Below, piece after piece: positions 45,520 to 53,756 of a DNA stretch of 64,000 nucleotides; position 1 is the first letter of the stretch; each line of letters opens with the position of its first letter. A program made the translations under genes and the position numbers. The notes beneath the pieces are model-generated. The model was given only the letters and a program-made list of their open reading frames with translations. It ran no database searches and was not told the origin of the DNA. The DNA comes from Agarivorans sp. Alg241-V36 (GTDB lineage: Bacteria; Pseudomonadota; Gammaproteobacteria; Enterobacterales; Celerinatantimonadaceae), in the NCBI RefSeq assembly GCF_900537085.1, contig NZ_UNRE01000006.1:346050-410049 (forward strand), in the 5' to 3' direction.

Positions 45520-47724
45520 TTACTGCATATCGTAGGGGTCTATATCTAAAGACCAACGTACTTTGCGGCTAAGTTTTAAGTTTTCTAGCTGCGGCAACAG
45601 GCGGTAAACCAGCTGATGCAGTTGCGCGCGTTGCTCGGCTTGAATCAACAATTGCATGCGATATTTGCCGGCGCGACGTGCTTGTGGTGCAGGGCAGGGC
45701 GGGAAAACCCAGGTTTCGCCTTGTTGCAGTGGTTGTGCGAGTTGATAAAGCTGTTGGCTTAATTCGTTAACCGCGTTGCCATCGGCCGCTTCTAAACGGA
45801 ATAAGGCTTGAAAGCTAAAAGGTGGTAGCTCGGTGTCTTTACGCTCATTAAGCGCAAAGCGAGCAAAATGCTGGTAACCGTTATTGATTAAATCTTGCAG
45901 TAGTTCGTGTTCGGGGTGATGTGATTGCAGCAGCACTTTACCGAGTAGGTTGGCACGGCCAGCGCGACCCGCCACTTGCACGTATAGCTGTGCTAGTCGC
46001 TCTGGAGCTCGAAAATCCGAGCAAAACAGCGCGTGGTCAATATCTAACAAAGCCACCAAGGTAACGTTAGGAAAATGGTGACCTTTAGCCAGCATTTGTG
46101 TGCCAATTAATATTTGGTATTGGTTATTGTGAATATCGTCTAGCAGCTGCTCTAAGCTGCCTTTGCGCCGAGTGCTGTCACGATCGATACGCGCCACTTT
46201 GTATTCAGGGAAAACCTCCAGCAAGGCTTCTTGTAGCTGCTCGGTGCCCAAACCGGTGGTGACAAGGTTAGTAGAGCCACATTTCTCGCATTGGTGTGGC
46301 ACGGGCTTTTGGCTACCACAATGGTGACAAGCCAAATGGCGTGGCTGTTGGTGGTAAGTATAATAGGCCTCACAGCGCTCACACTCACATACGTGGCCAC
46401 ATTCGTGACACAGCAGCGCGGGTGCATAACCGCGCCGATTAAGAAACAGCATCACTTGGCGACCCGCTTTTAACTCAATGCGCATGGCTTTAATTAGCGC
46501 TGGCGATAAGCCAGAAGACAAAGGTTGCTGGCGAATATCTAGCAATTGCTGTTCGGCTAAAGCGGCATTACCAGCACGTTGTTTTAACTCTAAATGTGAA
46601 TAACGGCCGCTAAGTGCATTATGTAAGCTTTCTAAAGACGGCGTTGCAGAGCCTAACACCACCGGCATTTTCTCTAAGCGAGCGCGCACTATGGCTAAGT
46701 CGCGGGCGTGGTAGCGAAAGCTGTCTTGCTGTTTAAAGGAGCTGTCGTGCTCCTCGTCGATAATTATTACCCCAGGGTTTTTCATTGGAGTGAATACCGC
46801 CGAGCGGGTGCCAATAATAATGCCTGCTTCGCCCTGTTTGGCTTTTAGCCAGGCGGTAAAGCGCTCGGTATCGTTTAAGCCCGAATGGATGGCAAAAACC
46901 GGCACTTTAAAGCGCTCGGCAAAGCGTGCCAAGGTTTGCGGAGTTAAGCCAATTTCTGGCACCAATACTAGCGCTTGTTTGCCTTGGGCTAGCACCTCGG
47001 CGATAACATTTAAGTAAACTTCGGTTTTGCCCGAGCCGGTAATTCCCTCTATAAGGAAAGCTTGAAAACTGCTAATGCTTTGGTTGATAGCGGCCACCGC
47101 GATGGCTTGTTCGGCATTAAGCTGCAGTGAGTCTTGCCTGCTGGTATCGTTTTTTGACCAAAGAGTGGGCTGAGGTGTTATATCGCGCTTTTCAACTAAG
47201 CCTTTTTCAACCAGTGCTTTAAGGGCGGTGCGTGATAGCTCTTGCTGTTTGCATTGTTCGTCACTGAGTTGGCCATTTTCTTGTTGCTGCAAACTGCCTA
47301 GTACTACACCTTGTTTGGGGGCGCGGCTAAATTCACTCAACTCTGCTCGCTGGCCTTGCTCGGTTAAACGCCAAGCAAGGATGCTTTTGGCTTTAGCTGG
47401 CTCGCCTTTGCGCAACAATGCTGGCAGTGCTTGGCTCATCACGTCACCCAAGCTGTGGTGATAATAAGAGCTAGCCCAATTTAGCAGCTTAAATAGGCTC
47501 TCTGGCAATAGGGCTTGTTGGTCTAAGGATTCATTAAACGGTTTGAGTTTATCTTCGGCAATGTCGCTATCGCTGGGGTGCTCAATGACCAAACCTACTT
47601 TTTCGCCTTTGCCAAAAGGCACCTTAATGCGGCTGCCAATCACCGGCATTGGGGTATTTTCAGGCACGCTGTAATCAAAAAGGCGACGCAGGGGAATAGC
47701 TAAGGCAACACGAACAATCGACAC
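45520..47724 (-). CDS. priA: Primosomal replication protein N' (PriA helicase)
   Basis: 734 residues, against 732 in E. coli. The N-terminal 3'-DNA binding domain (VRVALAIPLRRLFDYSVP) precedes the helicase core: Walker A GITGSGKTEVY, DEEH box IIIDEEHDSSFKQQ, and GSATPSLES. Eight zinc-binding cysteines lie in LLCHECGHVCECERCEAYYTYHQQPRHLACHHCGSQKPVPHQCEKCGS. The motif GTQMLAKGHHFPNVTLV and QVAGRAGR follow. PriA restarts stalled replication forks. It starts at GTG and is divergent from rpmE, as in E. coli. Confidence 0.96.
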   Translation of the reverse strand: MSIVRVALAIPLRRLFDYSVPENTPMPVIGSRIKVPFGKGEKVGLVIEHPSDSDIAEDKLKPFNESLDQQALLPESLFKLLNWASSYYHHSLGDVMSQALPALLRKGEPAKAKSILAWRLTEQGQRAELSEFSRAPKQGVVLGSLQQQENGQLSDEQCKQQELSRTALKALVEKGLVEKRDITPQPTLWSKNDTSRQDSLQLNAEQAIAVAAINQSISSFQAFLIEGITGSGKTEVYLNVIAEVLAQGKQALVLVPEIGLTPQTLARFAERFKVPVFAIHSGLNDTERFTAWLKAKQGEAGIIIGTRSAVFTPMKNPGVIIIDEEHDSSFKQQDSFRYHARDLAIVRARLEKMPVVLGSATPSLESLHNALSGRYSHLELKQRAGNAALAEQQLLDIRQQPLSSGLSPALIKAMRIELKAGRQVMLFLNRRGYAPALLCHECGHVCECERCEAYYTYHQQPRHLACHHCGSQKPVPHQCEKCGSTNLVTTGLGTEQLQEALLEVFPEYKVARIDRDSTRRKGSLEQLLDDIHNNQYQILIGTQMLAKGHHFPNVTLVALLDIDHALFCSDFRAPERLAQLYVQVAGRAGRANLLGKVLLQSHHPEHELLQDLINNGYQHFARFALNERKDTELPPFSFQALFRLEAADGNAVNELSQQLYQLAQPLQQGETWVFPPCPAPQARRAGKYRMQLLIQAEQRAQLHQLVYRLLPQLENLKLSRKVRWSLDIDPYDMQ

Positions 47725-47964
47725 TAATGAATAAACTCAAGCAAAAAACCTGTCTCATTCTACTGGCAGAGCCCCTTGCGGAGCAAATTAAGCGTTTGGT
47801 GAATTTTTACCCGGTTTTTGTTGCAGGGAGCTTGCTATGCTAGGTGGCTTCTTATATGATCCGCCACCTAAAATTTATAGGCTCTGATAGAGTTGCTTTC
47901 GTATGGTGTTTGGTGTCAATTGTGGCGACCGAATGGCGATACGGCCCAAGTATTGAGGTAATCC

Positions 47965-48177
47965 ATGAAAACTGATATCCACCCAACTTACGAAGTACTT
48001 ACTGCTACTTGTTCTTGCGGTAACGTAATCGAAACTAAATCTACTCGCACTGGTTCTATGTTCCTAGACGTATGTGACAAATGTCACCCGTTCTACACTG
48101 GTAAGCAACGTAACGTTGATACCGGTGGTCGTGTTGATCGTTTCAACAAGAAATTCGCTGTATTGGGCAAAAAATAA
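47965..48177 (+). CDS. rpmE: 50S ribosomal protein L31 (zinc-binding form)
   Basis: 70 residues. The four zinc-ligand cysteines (Cys16, Cys18, Cys37, Cys40; CSCG and CDKC) mark it as the C+ primary form, not the zinc-independent paralogue induced under zinc starvation. [24 protein letters not shown] is the family end. It is a component of the large ribosomal subunit. TGAGGTAATCC precedes the ATG, and a terminator follows. Confidence 0.97.
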   Translation: MKTDIHPTYEVLTATCSCGNVIETKSTRTGSMFLDVCDKCHPFYTGKQRNVDTGGRVDRFNKKFAVLGKK

Positions 48178-48207
48178 GCCAGCCTTATTTACGCTACACA
48201 GCAAACG

Positions 48208-48232
48208 AAAAGCGCCTAAGGGCGCTTTTTTT
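48208..48232 (+). terminator. Terminator of rpmE
   Basis: AAAAGCGCC / GGCGCTTTT with a TAAG loop followed by a run of T residues. Confidence 0.9.
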
Positions 48233-48327
48233 GTGTCTATAGTTGGACCGAGGACTTAGTGTGCTTTCAACCTATGTGTAGCGGTGCTCTTGCTAGATAC
48301 TTCTAGTTATAAATTTGTTCAATGGAT

Positions 48328-48438
48328 CTAACTAAGCGCAACAAAAGCGACACTTAATACTAAAACTGCCAAAATCGAGCTTATAGCGATGATGGTTGAA
48401 CCTTCGATATGTACATTTTTTATATTAATTCTCAGCAT
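48328..48438 (-). CDS. Candidate 36-residue single-helix membrane protein
   Basis: An ATG at 48438, preceded on its strand by TTGGAAACGTTAT, opens 36 codons. The product starts MLRINIKNVHIEGS and continues as one long hydrophobic helix (about residues 14-34) ending in ALS. The basic/polar start followed by a single helix is typical of bacterial small membrane proteins. It is too short to name. The remainder of the gap between rpmE and the unknown gene holds nothing else I can support. Confidence 0.45.
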   Translation of the reverse strand: MLRINIKNVHIEGSTIIAISSILAVLVLSVAFVALS

Positions 48439-48530
48439 ATAACGTTTCCAAAGAGCTAACCGATTGATTGAGTATTAGCTTAAAGGAGATTGGTATTGCT
48501 GTGATGTGCAGATAATAAAAAGATATCAGC

Positions 48531-49169
48531 CTAGCTTCTCTTGTTAGATTTTATCCACTCTTCCCACTGCTCTATGTGATGCATATCCATATAGGCAATA
48601 AAGTACTGTTTGGCTCTCTCCATGATCGCAGTGTTCCCGCCTACATTACGAAGTTCACTAAAGTAGGTCATTTTTCTCTGGTACGAGGTCATATTGTCGT
48701 CTTTATTCTCATTTAGACGAACATCTATATCTTCTGCAAAAGTCCCCATATCTCTTTTAAATGAAGATATATCTTTACTGAAGAGTATTGCTGTTGCTGA
48801 TAGGTTGTCTGTAGCCAACCATGCGAAAAGTGCAGCATAATGTACCTGTTGTTTAACAGTACGTTTACCTGGTTTTCGTTTGAACGGATCTTCGCCATCT
48901 AGATAGCTTAAGAGAGCTTTGGCGACATCAACTTCAGTGTCTGGGTATGGATATTCGAATTCGAAGCTAGGCATGTGTGTTTTGAGGTGCTCTCTCACAT
49001 TGTGGATATTTAGATCAAAGTCTTTAGCTAGATTTGCGGATAGTTTTTCTATTAATTTTGTACGTAGCTGGCGCATATCGCGGTAACCCAAGCTGCCATC
49101 AACGCGCTCTTGAGCCCATGTTTTGCATTTCGACTTTCTTTGATTGAGCTGTAATTCTTTTCTTTTCAT
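48531..49169 (-). CDS. Protein of unknown function
   Basis: 212 residues from the ATG at 49169 (an ATG at 49196 would add nine). It starts with a very basic stretch (MKRKELQLNQRKSKCKTW), has no signal peptide or membrane helix and looks mostly helical (MRQLRTKLIEKLSANLAKDFDLNIHNVREHL; YFSELRNVGGNTAIMERAKQYFIAYMDMHHIEQWEEWI). I recognise no family. It lies alone in an accessory gap between rpmE and metJ, next to a repetitive intergenic element, so recent acquisition is possible. Confidence 0.65.
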   Translation of the reverse strand: MKRKELQLNQRKSKCKTWAQERVDGSLGYRDMRQLRTKLIEKLSANLAKDFDLNIHNVREHLKTHMPSFEFEYPYPDTEVDVAKALLSYLDGEDPFKRKPGKRTVKQQVHYAALFAWLATDNLSATAILFSKDISSFKRDMGTFAEDIDVRLNENKDDNMTSYQRKMTYFSELRNVGGNTAIMERAKQYFIAYMDMHHIEQWEEWIKSNKRS

Positions 49170-49279
49170 TGTTAGCCCCGATATTCCCTCTTCCATAAAG
49201 GTACTCTACTGACATACGTAAAAGGCAGTCAAATAACGCTGAGCTAAGATATATGAAAATCTATTTCAGTAGGGAAAGG

Positions 49280-49530
49280 GTCTGTGCGCTAGCAGCGAGT
49301 TTTCTCTATTCCCTTCATTATCGCCGAGTAGCGGAAGTTTAAAGCGATTAAGCCAAGCACTGTTTGAGCGAAGCGAGTTGCGCAGGCGCGCTTTAAACTG
49401 AGCATCGCAGGGTTAAGATAATGCGGGGCAACCTTTCTTTTGCTTCGTTTTCTTTGGTTGTTCAAAGAAAATGACGTCGCCGAAGGCGAAACCAATGCGC
49501 AGAGCTAACGGATGAAGAATATAGCGAATG
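49280..49530. repeat. Probable dispersed intergenic repeat element
   Basis: The segment contains adjoining inverted pieces: TTTTCTTTGG / CCAAAGAAAA-like arms around GTTGTT (49447-49472, where TTTCTTTGG faces a TTCAAAGAAA), a GCGCAGGCGCGC block and CGTCGCCGAAGGCGA. From memory, very similar text (AACCTTTCTTTTGCTTCG, then ACGTCGCCGAAGGCG) recurs between genes in Vibrio/Alteromonadales genomes. It is not coding: the 68-codon frame in it is low complexity in origin. Confidence 0.45.
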
Positions 49531-49589
49531 GAGGCAAGCTTTGCTTTTTACCGAGAAGTACCAAGTATACTTGGGGACTCATTACAAAC

Positions 49590-49614
49590 AAAAAAGCCGC
49601 TCAATGAGCGGCTT
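49590..49614 (-). terminator. Terminator of metJ
   Basis: On the minus strand AAGCCGCTC / GAGCGGCTT with a 3-base loop is followed by TTTT and further T-rich sequence, ten bases beyond the metJ stop. Confidence 0.9.
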
Positions 49615-49623
49615 CCTAGTATC

Positions 49624-49923
49624 TTATTCTTCTTTATCCAATTCCGCTTGCACGGCTTTTTCTAAAGCCGGGTCGGGTTTGTCTTTTTGCAGGTCGCTAT
49701 CGTCGGGCAGGGGTTGCCCAGTGTAGGCGTGTAAAAATGCTTCGCAAAGTAGCTCACTGTTAGTGGCGTGGCGTAGGTTGTTTATTTGTCTACGGGTACG
49801 CTCATCGGTCAATATCTTTAGCACTTTTAGTGGGATAGATACCGTAATCTTTTTAACTTGTTCGCTTTTTTTACCGTGTTCAGCATAAGGGCTGATCCAC
49901 TCACCATTCCAATCTGTCGACAT
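49624..49923 (-). CDS. metJ: Methionine repressor MetJ
   Basis: 99 residues from the ATG at 49923. Residues from about 8 onward ([67 protein letters not shown]) are nearly identical to E. coli MetJ: a ribbon-helix-helix repressor with S-adenosylmethionine as corepressor. The C-terminal tail differs and is acidic. It is divergent from metBL, with four met boxes between, so it controls them and probably itself. Confidence 0.97.
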   Translation of the reverse strand: MSTDWNGEWISPYAEHGKKSEQVKKITVSIPLKVLKILTDERTRRQINNLRHATNSELLCEAFLHAYTGQPLPDDSDLQKDKPDPALEKAVQAELDKEE

Positions 49924-49994
49924 TCTGCAATACACACCAAACTAAAGAGACCCTATTGTAACGGGGGAAATGCCACTTAGCAATCCAACAGCAA

Positions 49995-50026
49995 AGACAT
50001 TTAGACGTCTAGAAGTGTTGACGTCT
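49995..50026. promoter_or_regulatory. Four tandem met boxes (MetJ operator)
   Basis: Four contiguous 8-bp units: AGACATTT, AGACGTCT (perfect consensus), AGAAGTGT and TGACGTCT. MetJ dimers bind adjacent boxes cooperatively; placement 50-80 bases before metB fits repression of metBL and autoregulation of metJ. Confidence 0.9.
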
Positions 50027-50075
50027 TTTTTGCTAGTGGTAAAGTGGCAGGATAAATTGAGGGAGTGAATCAGCA

Positions 50076-51233
50076 ATGTCTTTAAAAGATCTTCAAGCGG
50101 CTACTATAGCAGTACGCAGCGGTATTGAAAGTGATACCCAACACGGTGCGGTAGTGCCACCTATTTATTTATCGAGCAACTACAGCTTTGCTGATTTTAA
50201 CCAAAAGCGCCAATTTGATTACAGCCGTTCGGGTAACCCGACTCGTCACATACTGGCCGAGGCGATTGCCGATTTAGAACATGGTGCTGGTGCGGTGATT
50301 ACTAACACTGGTATGTCGGCAGTAAACTTGGTTACCGCCTTGTTAGAGCCGGGTGATTTGTTGGTTGCTCCACACGATTGTTACGGCGGCAGTTACCGCT
50401 TATTTGACAGCTTAGCCAAGAAAAATGCCTTTGAGGTGGCCTTTGTTGATCAAAATGACCAAGGCGCGCTAACCGAGCTGTTGGCTAAAAAGCCTAAATT
50501 GGTGTGGTTAGAAACGCCTAGCAACCCACTGTTACGCATTGTAGATATTAAAGCGATTGCCGAACAGGCTCATGCCGTGGGTGCCTTGGTAGTGGTTGAT
50601 AACACCTTCTTGTCTCCTGCTTTGCAAACGCCGATTTTGTTGGGCGCCGATATTGTGGTGCACTCTGCTACTAAATACATTAACGGTCACTCAGATGTAG
50701 TGGCTGGCATGGTGGTAGCGGCTAATCAAGAATTGGCCGAGCAATTAGCGTGGTGGGCAAACTGTTTAGGTTTAACCGGTTCGGCTTTTGATTCTTACCT
50801 TACTTTACGCGGCCTGCGCACCCTTAAAGCACGTATGAATGTGCACCAGCAGAATGCTCAAGCCTTGGTGGCGTGTTTGCAACAACAAGAGGCGGTGGGC
50901 GCGATTTACTACCCTGGTTTGCCAGAGCACCCAGGACATGCTTTAGCGCAAAGTCAGCAAAAGGGTTTTGGTGCTATGTTCAGTTTTGAATTGAACTTAG
51001 AAGAAAGCCAAATGGTTAAATTCTTGAAAAGCTTGCAGCTATTTTCTTTAGCGGAGTCATTAGGTGGCGTAGAAAGCTTAATTGCTCACCCAGCCACCAT
51101 GACCCATGCTGCGATGTCGAGTGAGGCCTTAGCTGAAGCGGGAATTTCTAATCAGTTATTACGTGTATCGGTTGGTTTGGAAGATGCACAAGATTTAGTG
51201 GATGATTTACAGCAGGCTTTTGCCCAACTGTAG
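50076..51233 (+). CDS. metB: Cystathionine gamma-synthase MetB
   Basis: 385 residues of PLP-dependent Cys/Met-metabolism fold. The PLP lysine is Lys200 in HSATKYINGHSD; YSRSGNPTRHILAEAIADLE, the TNTGMSAVN phosphate region and LAESLGGVESLIAHPATMTHA are conserved. It joins O-succinylhomoserine and cysteine to make cystathionine in methionine synthesis. GAGGGAGTGAATCAGCA precedes the ATG. Controlled by the met boxes upstream and followed by metL after 28 bases. Confidence 0.95.
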   Translation: MSLKDLQAATIAVRSGIESDTQHGAVVPPIYLSSNYSFADFNQKRQFDYSRSGNPTRHILAEAIADLEHGAGAVITNTGMSAVNLVTALLEPGDLLVAPHDCYGGSYRLFDSLAKKNAFEVAFVDQNDQGALTELLAKKPKLVWLETPSNPLLRIVDIKAIAEQAHAVGALVVVDNTFLSPALQTPILLGADIVVHSATKYINGHSDVVAGMVVAANQELAEQLAWWANCLGLTGSAFDSYLTLRGLRTLKARMNVHQQNAQALVACLQQQEAVGAIYYPGLPEHPGHALAQSQQKGFGAMFSFELNLEESQMVKFLKSLQLFSLAESLGGVESLIAHPATMTHAAMSSEALAEAGISNQLLRVSVGLEDAQDLVDDLQQAFAQL

Positions 51234-51261
51234 TAAAGCCAGCGTTGTAGAGAGGTAATCC

Positions 51262-53673
51262 ATGTCAGTGAATAGGCATGTGCATAAATTTGGCGGCAGC
51301 AGCTTAGCTGATGCTGGGTGCTTTAAGCGAGTGGCGGCGATTGTTGCCAAGCATACTCAAGCGCAAGACTTAATTGTGGTATCGGCGGCCGGTAAAACCA
51401 CCAACCGCTTAATTAACATTATTGAATTGGCTAAACAGGCCGACAATGCCGCGGCTGATGCACTTAAAGGTTTAATTGAGTTTCAAAGCAAGTTGGTTAA
51501 TGAGCTGCTTGATGAAACCGCCGCTAAGCCGATTTTGAGTGCGCTAGATGGTGAGCATCATCAAATAGCTAGCTTGCTTGAAGGTGAGCTTACAGCCTTT
51601 ACCTGCAACGAGGTACTCTCTTTTGGCGAACGTTGGTCTGCCCGTTTATTAGCTGCTTTATTAAGTTCTCAAGATTGCCAAGCCGAGTGGTTAGATTCTC
51701 GCCAGTTTTTTAAAGCCGAGTTATCCACTCAACCGCAAGTAGATGTCGCGCAAAGCACGCCATTGTTAGCTAGCTGCTTAGCAGATAAACCAGCTTGTAG
51801 AGTGGTAGTTACCGGCTTTATTTGCAGCGATAGTGAGCAACGTACAGTGACCTTAGGTCGTAATGGCAGTGACTACTCGGCCACAGAGCTTGCGGCCTTG
51901 GCAGATGCTGTTTCTACTACAATTTGGAGCGATGTTGCGGGTATTTATAGTGCCGATCCTCGCTTGGTTAAAGACGCGGTATTGCTAGAAAACCTAGCAC
52001 TTGCTGAGGCGGCTGAGCTATCGCGCATTGGCACCTCGGTATTGCATGCTCGCACGCTGGAACCACTGGCGCGTTCTCGGCAAAAGGTGAACTTGCGCTG
52101 CAGTTACGCTCCCAACGATGGTCAAACTCTTATTCACCGCAAAGGTACTAATAGCCACAGCGCAAAAATTGTTACCTCGGTAGATAATGTGGTGCTGCTA
52201 GAGCTTACCTTTACCCAAGACTTTACGCTTAATGCTACGGCCTTGTTAGAAGCTTTAGCCAACCATCACCTAGCGCCAGCTACTCGTCATAAGCACAGCG
52301 AAACAGGCTCGTTGCGTATGGCTTACACTTGCGAATTAGTCGATGAAGCCTTGGCAAAAATCGATCAGCTGGCTAGCCAATTTCATATTCAGAAAATTAA
52401 CCGCAGCGAAGGCTATAGCTTGGTGGCGCTAGTGGGCGCAGGCGTGTGTGATAACCCGCAGCAGTGTTATCAGTTTTTTCAACACTTAGCTGAGCAGCCA
52501 CTGGAGTTTATTCACTCCAGTGCCGACAAATTAAGCTTGTGTGCGGTGGTGAGAAAAATCACCTTAGAGCCACTATTAAAAGATTTGCACAGCCACCTAT
52601 TCAAACAAAAAAACAAGTTGGGTTTGGTGGTATTTGGCAAGGGCAATATTGGCAGCCAGTGGCTAGAGCTATTTGACCAGCAGCAAACTACCTTGGCACA
52701 GCAGCATGAGCTTGAACTTAGCTTAGCGGGTGTATTTTCAAGTAAAGCTGGGCACTTAGACTTTGCCGGCCTAAATCTAGAGCAGCTTGATAATACTGAA
52801 GCCAATACGCCGCTTATTTGGCCAGAGCTATTCGACAAATTAAAACGCCACCCCTACGACGAGCTGGCAGTGTTAGACATAACCGCCAGCGAAGCGCTAA
52901 GTGCGTATTATGCAGAATTTGCTCGCCATGGTTTTCACTTAATCACCGCAAACAAGCACGCTGGAGCGAGTGAGCAAGCTAACTACACGGCATTGCAACA
53001 AGCTTTTAGCGACCATGGCGCTCAGTGGTTGAGCAATGCTACGGTTGGCGCTGGTTTGCCGGTGCAAAAAAGCATTCAAAGCTTACGAGATTCTGGTGAT
53101 GAAATTCATGCCATTTCAGGAATATTCTCGGGTACCTTGAGTTGGTTATTCCAGCAATATGACGGAACCGTAGCATTTTCAGACTTATTGGCCGATGCGC
53201 TTAATCAAGGCTTAACCGAACCTGACCCACGTGAAGATCTCTCCGGTAAAGATGTGCAACGTAAGTTGCTTATTTTAGCTAGGGAAGCGGGTTTAGAATT
53301 GGAACTGGCGGATATTTCACTTAGTTCTTTAGTACCAGAGCATTTAGCGGCCTTAAGTGTAGAGCAATTTTTGGATGCGATGAGCGAGCTAGACCAAAGC
53401 ATGCTAGAAGCCTTTAACGATGCTAAACGCCAAGGCAAAGTGATTCGCTTTTTAGCAAAAGTGAATCAAAAAGGGCAGGCTGAAGTTGGCCTGTCTGCCA
53501 TTGATGCCCTACATCCCTTTGCTAACCTTAAACCTTGCGACAATATATTTGCCATTGAGAGCTTGTGGTACAAGCAAAATCCTTTGGTGATTCAAGGGCC
53601 AGGGGCTGGCAGAGAAGTGACTGCTGGTGCCATTCAGGCTGATTTAGTTAGCCTTTGTAAGAGTATTAAGTAA
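51262..53673 (+). CDS. metL: Bifunctional aspartokinase II / homoserine dehydrogenase II
   Basis: 803 residues. The aspartokinase half (about 1-290) opens with VHKFGGSSLADAGCFKRVA and has GRNGSDYSA; a weak ACT-like region follows (about 310-440). The homoserine dehydrogenase half starts with LGLVVFGKGNIGSQWLELF (Rossmann GxGxxG) and contains ITANKHAGAS and SGIFSGTLSWLF. It supplies homoserine to the methionine branch. GAGAGGTAATCC precedes the ATG. It is the last gene of metBL; expression rather than feedback is the expected control in this isoform. Confidence 0.95.
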   Translation: MSVNRHVHKFGGSSLADAGCFKRVAAIVAKHTQAQDLIVVSAAGKTTNRLINIIELAKQADNAAADALKGLIEFQSKLVNELLDETAAKPILSALDGEHHQIASLLEGELTAFTCNEVLSFGERWSARLLAALLSSQDCQAEWLDSRQFFKAELSTQPQVDVAQSTPLLASCLADKPACRVVVTGFICSDSEQRTVTLGRNGSDYSATELAALADAVSTTIWSDVAGIYSADPRLVKDAVLLENLALAEAAELSRIGTSVLHARTLEPLARSRQKVNLRCSYAPNDGQTLIHRKGTNSHSAKIVTSVDNVVLLELTFTQDFTLNATALLEALANHHLAPATRHKHSETGSLRMAYTCELVDEALAKIDQLASQFHIQKINRSEGYSLVALVGAGVCDNPQQCYQFFQHLAEQPLEFIHSSADKLSLCAVVRKITLEPLLKDLHSHLFKQKNKLGLVVFGKGNIGSQWLELFDQQQTTLAQQHELELSLAGVFSSKAGHLDFAGLNLEQLDNTEANTPLIWPELFDKLKRHPYDELAVLDITASEALSAYYAEFARHGFHLITANKHAGASEQANYTALQQAFSDHGAQWLSNATVGAGLPVQKSIQSLRDSGDEIHAISGIFSGTLSWLFQQYDGTVAFSDLLADALNQGLTEPDPREDLSGKDVQRKLLILAREAGLELELADISLSSLVPEHLAALSVEQFLDAMSELDQSMLEAFNDAKRQGKVIRFLAKVNQKGQAEVGLSAIDALHPFANLKPCDNIFAIESLWYKQNPLVIQGPGAGREVTAGAIQADLVSLCKSIK

Positions 53674-53687
53674 GGCAAATATCAAGC

Positions 53688-53716
53688 AAAAAAAAGGCCT
53701 CTTAAACTAAGAGGCC
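53688..53716 (-). terminator. Terminator of the alpha-amylase gene
   Basis: GGCCTCTTA / TAAGAGGCC with an AAC loop; on the minus strand it runs into eight T residues. On the plus strand there is no T-run, so it serves the amylase gene mainly, although it lies right after metL. Confidence 0.85.
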
Positions 53717-53756
53717 AAACAGGATATTAAGGGTGTTTACAAACGAGAGAAGGTCT

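Noticed and set aside
49289..49495. 68-codon minus-strand frame
   Set aside because: It lies entirely within a probable dispersed repeat and its product is an Arg/Ser-rich string with no domain pattern.
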